64,000 nucleotides of DNA from an uncultured Lachnospiraceae bacterium (GCA_910588215.1 CAJUQJ010000019.1:1-64000), one strand, 5' to 3'; positions 1-7,792 are shown, counted from the stretch's first letter. Made by a program: numbers and translations. The notes: a model not told the origin generated them from the letters alone.

Positions 1-393
1 ATTCTGACCAGAAGCTCCGATGAAAATATGAGCCTTGCAGAGCGTACTTCCGTTGCAAATGACTCCAATGCAGATTTTTTTATCAGTCTTCATTGCAATT
101 ACTATGAGAAAGATGCCCAGATAGCAGGCTTGGAATGCTATTACAATAATTCAAATGCGACAGAAAGCAAAGAATATGCAGATAGTATCATTAACGCAGT
201 TTCGCTAAGTGAAGATATTAAAACGAGGTATGCAAAAACAGCGGGATATTATGTTTTGCGAAATACGCAAAAGCCCGCTGTTTTGGTAGAAATGGGATTT
301 CTCTCAAATTATTCTGAAAATCAAAAGCTGTTGGATGATGATTATCAGGAAAGTTTGGCACAGAGAATTGCAGAAGGAATTTCCAATAAATAA
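1..393 (+). CDS. N-acetylmuramoyl-L-alanine amidase, C-terminal part (5' end outside window)
   Basis: The frame is open from base 1 and encodes the last 130 residues of an Amidase_3-type zinc amidase, which cleaves the bond between N-acetylmuramic acid and the peptide stem in peptidoglycan. Visible family marks are LTRSSDE near the start, SLHCN (the zinc-ligand histidine region) and VLVEMGFLSN near the end (catalytic glutamate region). The start codon, any signal peptide and any wall-binding domains lie upstream, so localisation cannot be read; members usually act outside the membrane. The next gene begins about 280 bases later and appears to be a separate unit. Family assignment is confident; role in division, sporulation or lysis is unknown. 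Confidence 0.85.
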   Translation: MLTRSSDENMSLAERTSVANDSNADFFISLHCNYYEKDAQIAGLECYYNNSNATESKEYADSIINAVSLSEDIKTRYAKTAGYYVLRNTQKPAVLVEMGFLSNYSENQKLLDDDYQESLAQRIAEGISNK

Positions 394-600
394 AGAGAGT
401 TTCCGTTATTCGTTGTGATTCACCTCTATAGTGGTTTACAGTACACTTCGGCGGGCGTGAATTACAGCGGAGTACATTATAGATATGGAGTGCAATACAC
501 CATAAATACTTTTTGGGTATGGAAGATGATACTTTATATGTATTTGATATTTTGTTTGCGGTGAATTAGAATAGAGTCAAGAGGGTGAAGGCTGAATAAG
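394..600. other. Intergenic stretch before the redox operon
   Basis: AT-rich with no convincing reading frame. It must contain the promoter of the downstream operon, but I could not choose one -35/-10 pair. A repeat element starts at 601 and is listed separately. Confidence 0.5.
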
Positions 601-663
601 TTCTCTGATGAGCAATTTAGTTCAACAAACTGAACAAACAGCGCAAAGCGCTTCGGGGGAGGA
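601..663 (+). repeat. Leader repeat B, copy 1 (palindromic element ending at a ribosome binding site)
   Basis: The first 37 bases match 55281-55317 at 35 positions. After a shared TGAACAA the copies diverge, then meet again in GCGCTTCGG followed by a purine-rich ribosome binding site. This copy carries its own small hairpin AGCGC-AAA-GCGCT. It lies directly before the start codon at 671, as copy 2 lies directly before an ABC permease gene. Confidence 0.7.
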
Positions 664-670
664 TTTGAAA

Positions 671-1615
671 ATGAGTACAACATTACCGAAAATTGCATTA
701 GGAGCTTGGTCTTGGGGTGCAGGAGCAGCCGGAGGGGATCAGGTATTTGGAAACCATTTATTTGAAGAAGAATTGAAGCCGGTGTTTGAGAAAGCAGTGG
801 AGTGCGGACTGAACTTGTGGGACACGGCAGCGGTTTACGGAGAAGGGACTTCTGAGCGTATTCTTGGTAATTTTGTAAAAGATGTGTGCCGGGACAGCGT
901 TATCCTTTCCACAAAATTCACGCCGCAGATAGCCAGCAGTTCGCCGGATGCCATGCAGGAAATGATTGATGGAAGCAAGGAACGTCTGCATACCGATGTG
1001 ATTGATATTTATTGGATACACAATCCGATGGATGCCCCAAAATGGACGCCGGATTTAATCCCGCTGGCAAAAAGCGGACAGATTAAGACAATCGGCGTTT
1101 CCAACCACAACCTTGCGGAGATAAAAAGGGCGAATGAAATTCTCGCGGCGGAGGGCTTGAAAATTTCTGCGGTGCAGAACCACTACAGTCTGTTACACCG
1201 TTCTTCGGAGCGTGCGGGTATCCTTGATTACTGTAAGGAAAATGGTATTACATTCTATTCCTACATGGTATTGGAACAGGGGGCGCTTACCGGACGGTAT
1301 AATGAAACAAATCCATTTCCGGAAGGAACCGGGAGGGGAGAGGCGTATAACCCGCATCTGAAAGAACTGACAGCATTGATTGATGAACTGAAAATTATAG
1401 GGACACGTTTTGATGCCAGTCCTGCGCAGGTTGCGACGGCATGGGCGATTGCAAAAGGCACGCTCCCGATTATCGGAGTAACAAAGGTAAATCAGGTTGA
1501 GGAGGCAGCAAAGGCGGTATGTATCAATCTGACTGCTGATGAGATCAGCCGCTTGGAAAAGCTTGGTGATGAAACAGGTGTCCATACACTTCGGGAGTGG
1601 GAGAAGGAGATGTAG
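671..1615 (+). CDS. Aldo/keto reductase
   Basis: A 314-residue NAD(P)H-dependent oxidoreductase with the (beta/alpha)8 aldo/keto reductase fold. Catalytic tetrad landmarks are visible: DTAAVYGEG (Asp and Tyr), LSTKF (Lys) and YWIHNP (His), with the cofactor-side GVSNHN and GVTKVNQ segments later. I chose ATG 671 because GGGGGAGG lies 8 bases upstream; the in-frame ATG at 608 falls within a repeat element and lacks such a site. It opens a probable operon with an acetyltransferase/reductase and two flavoproteins. Substrate cannot be told from sequence; a small carbonyl or sugar aldehyde is the usual family substrate. Length is normal and no defect is seen. Confidence 0.9.
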   Translation: MSTTLPKIALGAWSWGAGAAGGDQVFGNHLFEEELKPVFEKAVECGLNLWDTAAVYGEGTSERILGNFVKDVCRDSVILSTKFTPQIASSSPDAMQEMIDGSKERLHTDVIDIYWIHNPMDAPKWTPDLIPLAKSGQIKTIGVSNHNLAEIKRANEILAAEGLKISAVQNHYSLLHRSSERAGILDYCKENGITFYSYMVLEQGALTGRYNETNPFPEGTGRGEAYNPHLKELTALIDELKIIGTRFDASPAQVATAWAIAKGTLPIIGVTKVNQVEEAAKAVCINLTADEISRLEKLGDETGVHTLREWEKEM

Positions 1616-1618
1616 ACC

Positions 1619-3304
1619 ATGACGGTAAAGGATGTGATTGATGGATTTCGGGAAGGGGAAGAAGAAAATACCGAACGGGATGCCTATGCAAACGAACTTT
1701 TTCAGGAAGCTGTCCGGATTGGTATGGAACTGAATAATCAGTATCATACACCGGAGGAACTACGGGAAATCATGGGGCGGTTGACAGGGAAAAAGATTGA
1801 TGATACCTTTCGGCTGTTTCCTCCGTTTTATACAGATTTCGGGAAAAATATTACAATTGGACAAGATGTATTCATTAATTCTGGCTGCCATTTTCAGGAT
1901 CAAGGGGGAATAGAGATAGGGGACGGCACAATGATTGGGCATAATGTGGTGCTGGCAACTATCAACCATGATCTGAACCCAAAAGAAAACCGAAAGAATC
2001 ACTATGCTTCCATAAAAATAGGAAATCATGTATGGATTGGTTCTAATGCAACCATACTGCCGGGAGTGACAATCGGCGATTGGGCAGTGGTTGCGGCTGG
2101 AGCAGTGGTGACACAGAATGTTCCTACAATGACGGTAGTGGGAGGTGTTCCGGCGAAAGTGTTGAAAGCGGTTAAGGAATTGTCCTTGACAATTCCTACA
2201 GATGAGAAGAAAGGGAGGAAAGGTATGAAACGGCTGTTTAATCTTATACTCGCTTGCCTGCTTATCGTTTCGCTATCAGCCTGTGGCAAACAGACAGGGA
2301 CGGATTCCCTTACGGATAAAGTGTCGGAGCAGGATAGGCAGGCAGAAAGTGTAGAAACAACAGAGCAGACAGATCAGGAGCAGTCAGTAGCATCGGAAAC
2401 CGCACAGACTGAGGCAGAAACGGAAAATCATATGACTGGCGGGCAGGAACAGCAGACACAGGGAGGTGGCAATACAATGACAGGAGATATTTCTTTTAAC
2501 TTTGAAACAAAGACAGTTTTATTGAACAGTGGGTATGAAATGCCCATATATGGGATTGGCACATACAGTCTGACCGGGGATACTTGTGTGGAGTCTGTCA
2601 CGGCGGCATTAAACAGCGGCGTCCGCCTGATTGATACTGCCTATATGTACCATAACGAGGAAAGTGTGGGGGAGGCTGTGAGAAACTCCGGCATACCGAG
2701 GGAGGAAATCTTTGTCATTACAAAGCTGTACCCGAACCAGTTTTCCGATCCGGAAGCAGCGATTGAGGAGGCACTTGCCAAATTAGATATAGACTACATT
2801 GACATGATGCTGCTCCACCACCCCGGAACAGGCGATGTGGAGGCTTACCTTGCAATGGAAAAAGCGGTTGCAGACGGCAAAATCCGTTCGCTTGGGTTAT
2901 CAAACTGGTATGTGGAAGAACTGGAAGAATTTTTACCGCGGATAAACATTACCCCGGCTCTGGTGCAAAATGAAATACACCCGTATTATCAGGAGAACGA
3001 TGTAATCCCATACATTCATAGTCTTGGGATTGTGGTGCAGGGCTGGTATCCGCTTGGCGGCAGGGGGTATACGGCAGAACTGCTTGGGAATGAAGTGATT
3101 TCGGAAATTGCAGCAGTGCACGGGAAATCATCGGCGCAGGTTATTCTTCGGTGGAATCTGCAAAAGGGTGTCGTAGTCATTCCCGGCTCAAGCAATCCCG
3201 ATCATATTCAGGAAAATACGGAATTGTTTGATTTTGAATTGACGGAGGAGGAAATGGGGCGTATAGGTGCCCTTGACCGTGGCGAGAAACATGATTGGTA
3301 CTAA
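1619..3304 (+). CDS. In-frame fusion: LbH acetyltransferase / lipoprotein signal / aldo-keto reductase
   Basis: One open frame of 561 codons carries two complete proteins. Residues 1-202 are a maltose/galactoside O-acetyltransferase-like left-handed beta-helix protein with hexapeptide repeats (IGDGTMIGHNVVL, IGNHVWIGSNATILPGVTIGD). Residue 203 is a Met with its own Shine-Dalgarno and begins a classic lipoprotein signal (KRLFNLILACLLIVSLSAC, lipobox LSAC), then a Gln/Glu/Thr-rich linker to about 280, then an aldo/keto reductase with DTAYMY, VITKLYP and LLHHPG. The most economical reading is two genes whose separating stop codon was lost, the second also starting at 2225 to give a 359-residue surface reductase. 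Whether a fused product is made is unknown. It lies 3 bases after the first reductase. Confidence 0.8.
   Translation: MTVKDVIDGFREGEEENTERDAYANELFQEAVRIGMELNNQYHTPEELREIMGRLTGKKIDDTFRLFPPFYTDFGKNITIGQDVFINSGCHFQDQGGIEIGDGTMIGHNVVLATINHDLNPKENRKNHYASIKIGNHVWIGSNATILPGVTIGDWAVVAAGAVVTQNVPTMTVVGGVPAKVLKAVKELSLTIPTDEKKGRKGMKRLFNLILACLLIVSLSACGKQTGTDSLTDKVSEQDRQAESVETTEQTDQEQSVASETAQTEAETENHMTGGQEQQTQGGGNTMTGDISFNFETKTVLLNSGYEMPIYGIGTYSLTGDTCVESVTAALNSGVRLIDTAYMYHNEESVGEAVRNSGIPREEIFVITKLYPNQFSDPEAAIEEALAKLDIDYIDMMLLHHPGTGDVEAYLAMEKAVADGKIRSLGLSNWYVEELEEFLPRINITPALVQNEIHPYYQENDVIPYIHSLGIVVQGWYPLGGRGYTAELLGNEVISEIAAVHGKSSAQVILRWNLQKGVVVIPGSSNPDHIQENTELFDFELTEEEMGRIGALDRGEKHDWY
2213..2227 (+). promoter_or_regulatory. 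Internal ribosome binding site and ATG for the lipoprotein reductase
   Basis: GGGAGG at 2213-2218 lies 6 bases before ATG 2225, exactly at the Met that starts the lipoprotein signal inside the fused frame. This argues that the reductase half is translated independently. A perfect 9-base inverted repeat (GGAATTGTC/GACAATTCC, 2176-2196) sits just upstream. Confidence 0.7.
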
Positions 3305-3428
3305 AACATTTTCACCTGTGCGGTTGGACGTTTCAAAGAGCATCCGACCTGACTTCCGTATTCGTAAAACCCGTGCTTAAGCACTCTTGCGTCTGCTTTC
3401 GCATCCGCACAGGTGGAAAAATTTTGTA
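3303..3428. repeat. Palindromic leader element D, long copy
   Basis: The ends form an imperfect inverted repeat, TTTTCACCTGTGCGG and CCGCACAGGTGGAAA, separated by about 95 bases. It occupies the whole gap between the fused reductase gene and the flavoprotein gene. The right arm recurs in a compact hairpin at 29840-29877 upstream of a MerR gene. Confidence 0.65.
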
Positions 3429-3443
3429 AAGTGGAGGTAGTAT

Positions 3444-4031
3444 ATGAAAGTTTTAGCGATTAACGGTAGTGCAAGAAAGGACGGAAACACAGCAATCCTG
3501 ATCAATACAGTGTTTGAGGAACTGCATAAGGCAGGAATTGAAACGGAGATGGTGCAGCTTTCCGGAAAAATCATGGAACCCTGCAAGGCTTGTTGGGCTT
3601 GCGGCGGAAGAAAAAACTGTGTGCATAATAAGGATATGTTTCAGGAAATTTTCGAGAAGATGACACAGGCTGATGGGATCATTCTCGGCTCGCCTGTTTA
3701 TACGGCAAATATTTCTGCGAATATGCAGGCATTTTTAGAACGGGCATCAGTAGTAACCGACATGAATCGGAATGAAAATCTGTTTCAGCACAAAGTTGGT
3801 GCGGCTGTTACGGCTGCACGCAGAGGAGGCGTACTTACTACCCTTGATGCAATGTATCATTTCTTTATGCTGCAAAATATGTTTGTGGTCGGTTCCTCTT
3901 ATTGGGCGTTTGGCTATGGACAAATGCCGGGAGACGTCCAGAAAGACGAGGAAGGTCTTGATACAATGAGAAATCTTGGTCAGAATATGACATATTTGTT
4001 GAAGGCGCTGGAAGAAAGGCGGAATGGGTAA
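3444..4031 (+). CDS. Iron-sulfur flavoprotein (Isf-like) NADPH-dependent FMN reductase
   Basis: A 195-residue flavodoxin-fold protein beginning INGSARKDGNT (FMN phosphate loop). Cysteines 47, 50, 53 and 59 form a compact CX2CX2CX5C motif, the arrangement known to bind a 4Fe-4S cluster in archaeal and clostridial Isf proteins, which shuttle electrons between ferredoxin and acceptors. GSPVYTANISANMQAFLER is the usual flavin-side region. ATG 3444 follows a GGAGG site. The stop overlaps the start of the next gene by one base (TAATG), so translation is probably coupled. It likely acts in the cytoplasm as an electron carrier; its partner may be the neighbouring reductases, which is inference. Confidence 0.85.
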   Translation: MKVLAINGSARKDGNTAILINTVFEELHKAGIETEMVQLSGKIMEPCKACWACGGRKNCVHNKDMFQEIFEKMTQADGIILGSPVYTANISANMQAFLERASVVTDMNRNENLFQHKVGAAVTAARRGGVLTTLDAMYHFFMLQNMFVVGSSYWAFGYGQMPGDVQKDEEGLDTMRNLGQNMTYLLKALEERRNG

Positions 4032-4759
4032 TGAGGAAAATCGTTAGTTTGTTGCTTTCTTTTGGGATGATTTTTGCTTTGGCAGCCTGTGGTCAATCTG
4101 CTGCATCTGAAAAGCAGGAGGAAATACAGTCTGCCGTGCAGAAAACAGATGAACAGTCGGAAACGCCTCAGAATGAAGCAGCGGTGGAACAGTCGAAAAC
4201 AGAAGAACAGACGGAAATAGAAATGGAAACAGAACCGTCTGAATCCGTTTCGACAGAGGAACAGGAGACAGATGTGAGTACAAAAACATTGGTTGTATAT
4301 TTTTCGTGTACAGGGACTACGGAACTTGTAGCGGAGTATATTACGGAGATTTTAGGAGCTGATAGTTACCAGATTGTACCTGAAGATCCATACACAGAGG
4401 CAGACTTGGCATATTATACAAATGGTCGGGCAGATCAGGAACAAAATGACCCGGATGTACGCCCGGCAATTTCTGGCGGTGTGGAGAACATGGACGAATA
4501 TGATACCATAATTCTCGGTTATCCGATTTGGCACAGTCAGGCGCCCCGTATTATCAGTACATTTTTAGAGAACTATGATTTTTCCGGGAAAATAATAGTG
4601 CCGTTCTGTACTTCTCATAGCAGCGGGATTGGTTCCAGTGCGGATAATCTTCATTCTCTTTGTGCAGAGGCTGTGGAGTGGAGGGATGGAAAAAGATTTG
4701 AATCAGGAGTTTCAAAAGAAAGCGTTCAGAAATGGATTGAGGAAATTGGGATTGAGTGA
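4031..4759 (+). CDS. Flavodoxin-domain lipoprotein
   Basis: A 242-residue protein with a lipoprotein signal (KIVSLLLSFGMIFALAAC, lipobox LAAC), a Glu/Gln/Thr-rich low-complexity linker to about residue 85, then a flavodoxin domain starting TLVVYFSCTGTTELVAEYI (FMN phosphate loop) and containing LGYPIWHSQAPRIISTF. It is predicted to sit on the outer face of the membrane, where it could carry electrons to extracellular acceptors. Its start overlaps the upstream flavoprotein stop, and it shares the linker style of the reductase lipoprotein in the same operon. The pairing of surface reductase and surface flavodoxin suggests an extracytoplasmic redox module; that is inference. Confidence 0.85.
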   Translation: MRKIVSLLLSFGMIFALAACGQSAASEKQEEIQSAVQKTDEQSETPQNEAAVEQSKTEEQTEIEMETEPSESVSTEEQETDVSTKTLVVYFSCTGTTELVAEYITEILGADSYQIVPEDPYTEADLAYYTNGRADQEQNDPDVRPAISGGVENMDEYDTIILGYPIWHSQAPRIISTFLENYDFSGKIIVPFCTSHSSGIGSSADNLHSLCAEAVEWRDGKRFESGVSKESVQKWIEEIGIE

Positions 4760-4786
4760 AAAGTTAAAAAAATTGGCTTGATACTA

Positions 4787-4952
4787 CTAGTACTCCGTAC
4801 TGAAAACCCTTGTGCAAATATTTCGGTCTATTTTCCCGATTGCACAAGCCCAGAATACTCAACGTAGCCCGCTACGCCTCCGTTTCTGAACTTGTACACT
4901 CGAAAAAATATCCTCGAAAATTTGCACAGGAACTTCAAGTACGGAGTACTAG
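4787..4952. repeat. 166-bp terminal-inverted-repeat element (MITE-like or structured RNA)
   Basis: Perfect 14-base terminal arms CTAGTACTCCGTAC and GTACGGAGTACTAG, extended imperfectly inward by about 20 bases. Inside are a second inverted repeat (CTTGTGCAA 4809-4817 / TTGCACAAG 4840-4848) and a small hairpin CGTAGC-CC-GCTACG. No open frame of note. Confidence 0.65.
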
Positions 4953-5004
4953 AGGTGTATTGTGAGGCAATAGAAAGTGCCTTGTGGTGCATCTCTTTTA
5001 TTCC

Positions 5005-5125
5005 CGCGAGCAACGAGCCAAGTGGCTGCTTGCAGACATTTGGCGACTGCCGCGAGGGTCAAATACCCCGCTGCTCTGCAGCGCTGCAAGTTTGATACCC
5101 CGTTGCTTGCAGCGGGGTCTTTGAT
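5005..5125. repeat. GC-rich intergenic element with hairpins
   Basis: Begins ATTCCCGCGAGCAACGAGCC and contains several short paired segments around CCCCG and GCAGCG, ending in ACCCCG (5097-5102) / CGGGGT (5113-5118) followed by CTTT. A short relative of its first bases (TTTATTCCCGCGGGTAACG) occurs near 47023. It resembles a dispersed intergenic repeat and could end transcription of the redox operon. No gene is supported in 4760-5277. Confidence 0.5.
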
Positions 5126-5277
5126 TGGGTGGGGTAAATGGGGTAAAGGTTTCCGTGATAGTACAGCAGTTTTGCGTGTTCGTATATGAGAAAAACGGTA
5201 AAAACAGAATGAGAAAATGACAATAGAAGAAAAGGGTTGCTTCGGCAGTCTTTTTTCAATATTCTGGCATCTCAAAT

Positions 5278-6687
5278 TCAGACAAAGAAATTCATTTGTT
5301 TTTCCTCAAATATATTTTTTAATAGCAGCAGCCCTTTTCTCAAATCATCTTCCGTATCGGGTGAAGCAATGGATACCCGGACATAGGATGATCTGTTTTC
5401 GTTCTGCATTGCGAAACGGTGGGAGCCAAGTACATGAATCCCTTTCTGCAATGCCAGCAGCTCTAATTCCTCGCTTGTCAGATGGGCAGGGAGCGGCAAC
5501 CAGTGGAAAAACCGCTCGATATTGTCAGTCTCGGATGAAGGAAAAATGGTTCTGAATATCTGGTTTCGTTTCCGGGCAGAAAGGATTTTCTGCCTCACGA
5601 TATTTTCCGCCTCCCCGCTTTCAATCAGTTCTGCAATGATCTCACTGTTGAGGGACACGGTTTTCAGGTTGATGCCCAGCATCCCGGAGACCAGCAGCTC
5701 CCGGTATCGGTCTGGAAAGGCAAGAAAGGCTACCCGCAGTCCGGCGCATAACGATTTTGAGATGCTGCAGATGTGGACAGCCTGCTCCGGCAGAAGGGAA
5801 AAGAACGGCTCTGCAGCAGGAGCGGTACGGCCATAAGCGGAGAGGAAGGAATAAATGTCATCTTCAATCACAAGCAGATGGAACTGCCGGATGATTTCTG
5901 CCAGTTCCAGCCTGCGTGGCTGCGGCATAAAGATACTTGTGGGGTTGCTGCAGGTCGGCATGAGGTAGACGCCGTTTATTCCCGTATTCCGGCAGGCTGC
6001 CATAAGCCCGTCGGGGGACATCCCATCTCTATCCGAGGGTACAGCGATCAGTTGGATGTGCAGGAAATTGGCAAGTTCCTTAAAGTTCGTATAGGTAAAG
6101 GTGTCTACGGCTATTTTATCCCCGGCCTTGAAAAGTGAAATAAGTATGACAGACAGGGCATTCTGCGCCCCGGCAGAGAGCAGGATGTTTTCCTCCCCGG
6201 TGTTTACTCCAATCCGGCGCAGCCATTTCCGGGCGGCGCTTATCTGCCGTTTCGTTCCCAGGGGGCTGCTGTATTCAAAAAGCCTTATGGATTCATCCCT
6301 TTCCAAAACAAGCCGCGCTGTACTTTGGATGGCATAGTTGCTTTCATAGAACGGCTTGATCATGCCCATTTCGATGATGCCGCCCTCTTTTTCCATAAAA
6401 GTATTTTTGGCGGATGTGCCGGGGGAAACAAAAGTCCCGCGTCCCGTGACGGCATACAGGAGCCCTTTCAGTTCGCACAGCTTGTATGCCCTTGTGATGG
6501 TGCTTAAGTTCAGGTCGAGGAAGTCGGCAAGTTCCCGCTGGGGCGGCAGCTTTGTGTCAGCCGGCAGTTTCCCGGACAGGATATCAGCCTCAAGGCTGGC
6601 GGCTATGGAAATGTAATAGGGCTTTTCCAGTCTGGATTTCTGCGGCCTCCATGACATGGGGTAATCTTCAAAGGAATTGACAGGCAT
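5278..6687 (-). CDS. MocR-type regulator (GntR DNA-binding domain plus PLP aminotransferase-like domain)
   Basis: A 469-residue MocR/PdxR-class protein. Residues 20-90 form a GntR winged helix (LPPQRELADFLDLNLSTITRAY, GLLYAVTGRGTFV). The rest is a fold-type I aminotransferase domain with SISKSLCAGLR, where K311 would bind pyridoxal phosphate, and MPTCSNPTS upstream. Such proteins sense PLP or aminated ligands and control vitamin B6, GABA or taurine genes. Start 6687 is chosen because GGAGG lies 7 bases upstream; an upstream in-frame ATG at 6738 lacks one. It is divergent from an ECF transporter gene, with tandem direct repeats between them that are probable binding sites. Confidence 0.88.
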   Translation of the reverse strand: MPVNSFEDYPMSWRPQKSRLEKPYYISIAASLEADILSGKLPADTKLPPQRELADFLDLNLSTITRAYKLCELKGLLYAVTGRGTFVSPGTSAKNTFMEKEGGIIEMGMIKPFYESNYAIQSTARLVLERDESIRLFEYSSPLGTKRQISAARKWLRRIGVNTGEENILLSAGAQNALSVILISLFKAGDKIAVDTFTYTNFKELANFLHIQLIAVPSDRDGMSPDGLMAACRNTGINGVYLMPTCSNPTSIFMPQPRRLELAEIIRQFHLLVIEDDIYSFLSAYGRTAPAAEPFFSLLPEQAVHICSISKSLCAGLRVAFLAFPDRYRELLVSGMLGINLKTVSLNSEIIAELIESGEAENIVRQKILSARKRNQIFRTIFPSSETDNIERFFHWLPLPAHLTSEELELLALQKGIHVLGSHRFAMQNENRSSYVRVSIASPDTEDDLRKGLLLLKNIFEEKQMNFFV

Positions 6688-6704
6688 AGGTATTCCTCCA
6701 CAAA

Positions 6705-6737
6705 ATTGTATGCAACACAATTCTAACATTGTATGCA
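6705..6737. promoter_or_regulatory. Direct-repeat operator, probable MocR binding site
   Basis: ATTGTATGCA occurs twice in the same orientation, at 6705-6714 and 6728-6737, 23 bases apart (about two helical turns), in the gap between the MocR gene and the ECF gene. MocR proteins such as PdxR are known to bind tandem direct repeats. Confidence 0.6.
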
Positions 6738-6805
6738 TATAATTTCAAGTTTATAATGGGCCATGTACAAAGCAATCCAGTTGAAAACAAGGAGGGAAAA
6801 CGGTT

Positions 6806-7351
6806 ATGAAGAAAATCACGATAAGGGAGATCGCCCGGATTGGGATCATGGCGGCGGCAGTGTATGTGGCATCGGCCTTTCTGCAGGTCCCCATCCCCAC
6901 GGCGATAGACAACACAAGGTTACATATGGGGAACGTCATGTGCCTGTTATCCGGTATGCTTTTGGGACCCCTGCAGGGCGGGCTTGCGGCTGGAATAGGC
7001 TCCATGTTCTTTGACCTGACGAACCCGGCCTATATTGCCTCTGCGCCTTTTACCTTTATCTTCAAATTTGTCATGGCATGGATATGCGGGAAGATAACCT
7101 CCGGCAACCCGGCACATCTGAAACAGCGGTATGTGGCCGGCGGCATTGCGGGCGCTTTTGCCTATGTGGTCCTTTACCTGTCAAAGAGTTTTATTGAACA
7201 CAGGTTTGTATTGGGGCTGCCCCTGGAGGCGGTCATGCTGACGGTCACGCAGAAAGCGGTGGTATCCAGTGTAAACGCCATTGTAGCCTGTGTGGTGGCG
7301 GTTCCCCTTGGCCTCGCCCTGCGCCCCGTGATGGCGAAGATGATAAAATAA
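6806..7351 (+). CDS. ECF transporter S component (vitamin uptake, possibly vitamin B6)
   Basis: A 181-residue hydrophobic protein with about six membrane segments and the S-component pattern: an N-terminal KKITIREIARIGIMAAAVYVASAF helix with small residues that docks on the ECF T subunit, then LLGPLQGGLAAGIGSMFFDL. S components capture a vitamin at the membrane and share an ATPase/T module encoded elsewhere; none is in this window. AGGAGGG precedes ATG 6806. Divergent pairing with a MocR regulator suggests pyridoxal/pyridoxine or a related thiazole/pyrimidine as cargo, but the sequence does not fix the substrate. It would depend on the shared operator region for control. Confidence 0.75.
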   Translation: MKKITIREIARIGIMAAAVYVASAFLQVPIPTAIDNTRLHMGNVMCLLSGMLLGPLQGGLAAGIGSMFFDLTNPAYIASAPFTFIFKFVMAWICGKITSGNPAHLKQRYVAGGIAGAFAYVVLYLSKSFIEHRFVLGLPLEAVMLTVTQKAVVSSVNAIVACVVAVPLGLALRPVMAKMIK

Positions 7352-7353
7352 TT

Positions 7354-7524
7354 ATGGAAATGGATATGACAAAGGGAAAGCCCATTAAGGCGCTGGTTAA
7401 GTTTTCCGTCCCGCTGTTTGCGGGGAATATCATGCAGAACCTCTACAATGTTTTTGATACGGCGGTTGTGGGGCATGTATTAGGCAAAAACGCTCTGGCT
7501 GCCGTGGGAAACTCATATGGATGA
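7354..7524 (+). pseudogene. MATE efflux pump relic (first 56 codons only)
   Basis: Starts 2 bases after the ECF gene and reads as a normal MATE N-terminus (KPIKALVKFSVPLFAGNIMQNLYN, then FDTAVVGHVLG) before ending at a TGA after 56 codons. MATE proteins are about 450 residues, so the gene is decapitated. The sequence switches at about 7515 to an unrelated kinase fragment. Confidence 0.75.
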
Positions 7525-7792
7525 ATGCCGTTTTATCAATATTCAGGCGAAGACTGTAAAGAAATGTTTTCTGATTGAGGTAAAAAATAGTATGAACAGG
7601 ACGGAAAGGTATGCAGAAGGGTTTACGAATAAAGGGGATTCGCAGAAACATGGAATCGGCCTGCTGAATGTTGGCGATGTGGTGCATGGCTATGATGGGG
7701 TACTGAATGCTGAAGCGGAAAATGGTATTTTCCTAATATCTATTTTGATGCCGTTTCCTGATGCCGCACATGACATCAAAACGGCTGTTTGA
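7517..7792 (+). pseudogene. GHKL sensor kinase relic (ATPase end only)
   Basis: The 91-codon frame matches only the end of a GHKL histidine kinase ATPase domain: FLIEVKNS (D/G1-box region), KHGIGLLNVGDVVHGYDG (G2 box) and a terminal beta strand ISILMP. Kinase dimerisation and membrane segments are missing. Direct abutment with the MATE fragment indicates a deletion joining two genes. Confidence 0.65.
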
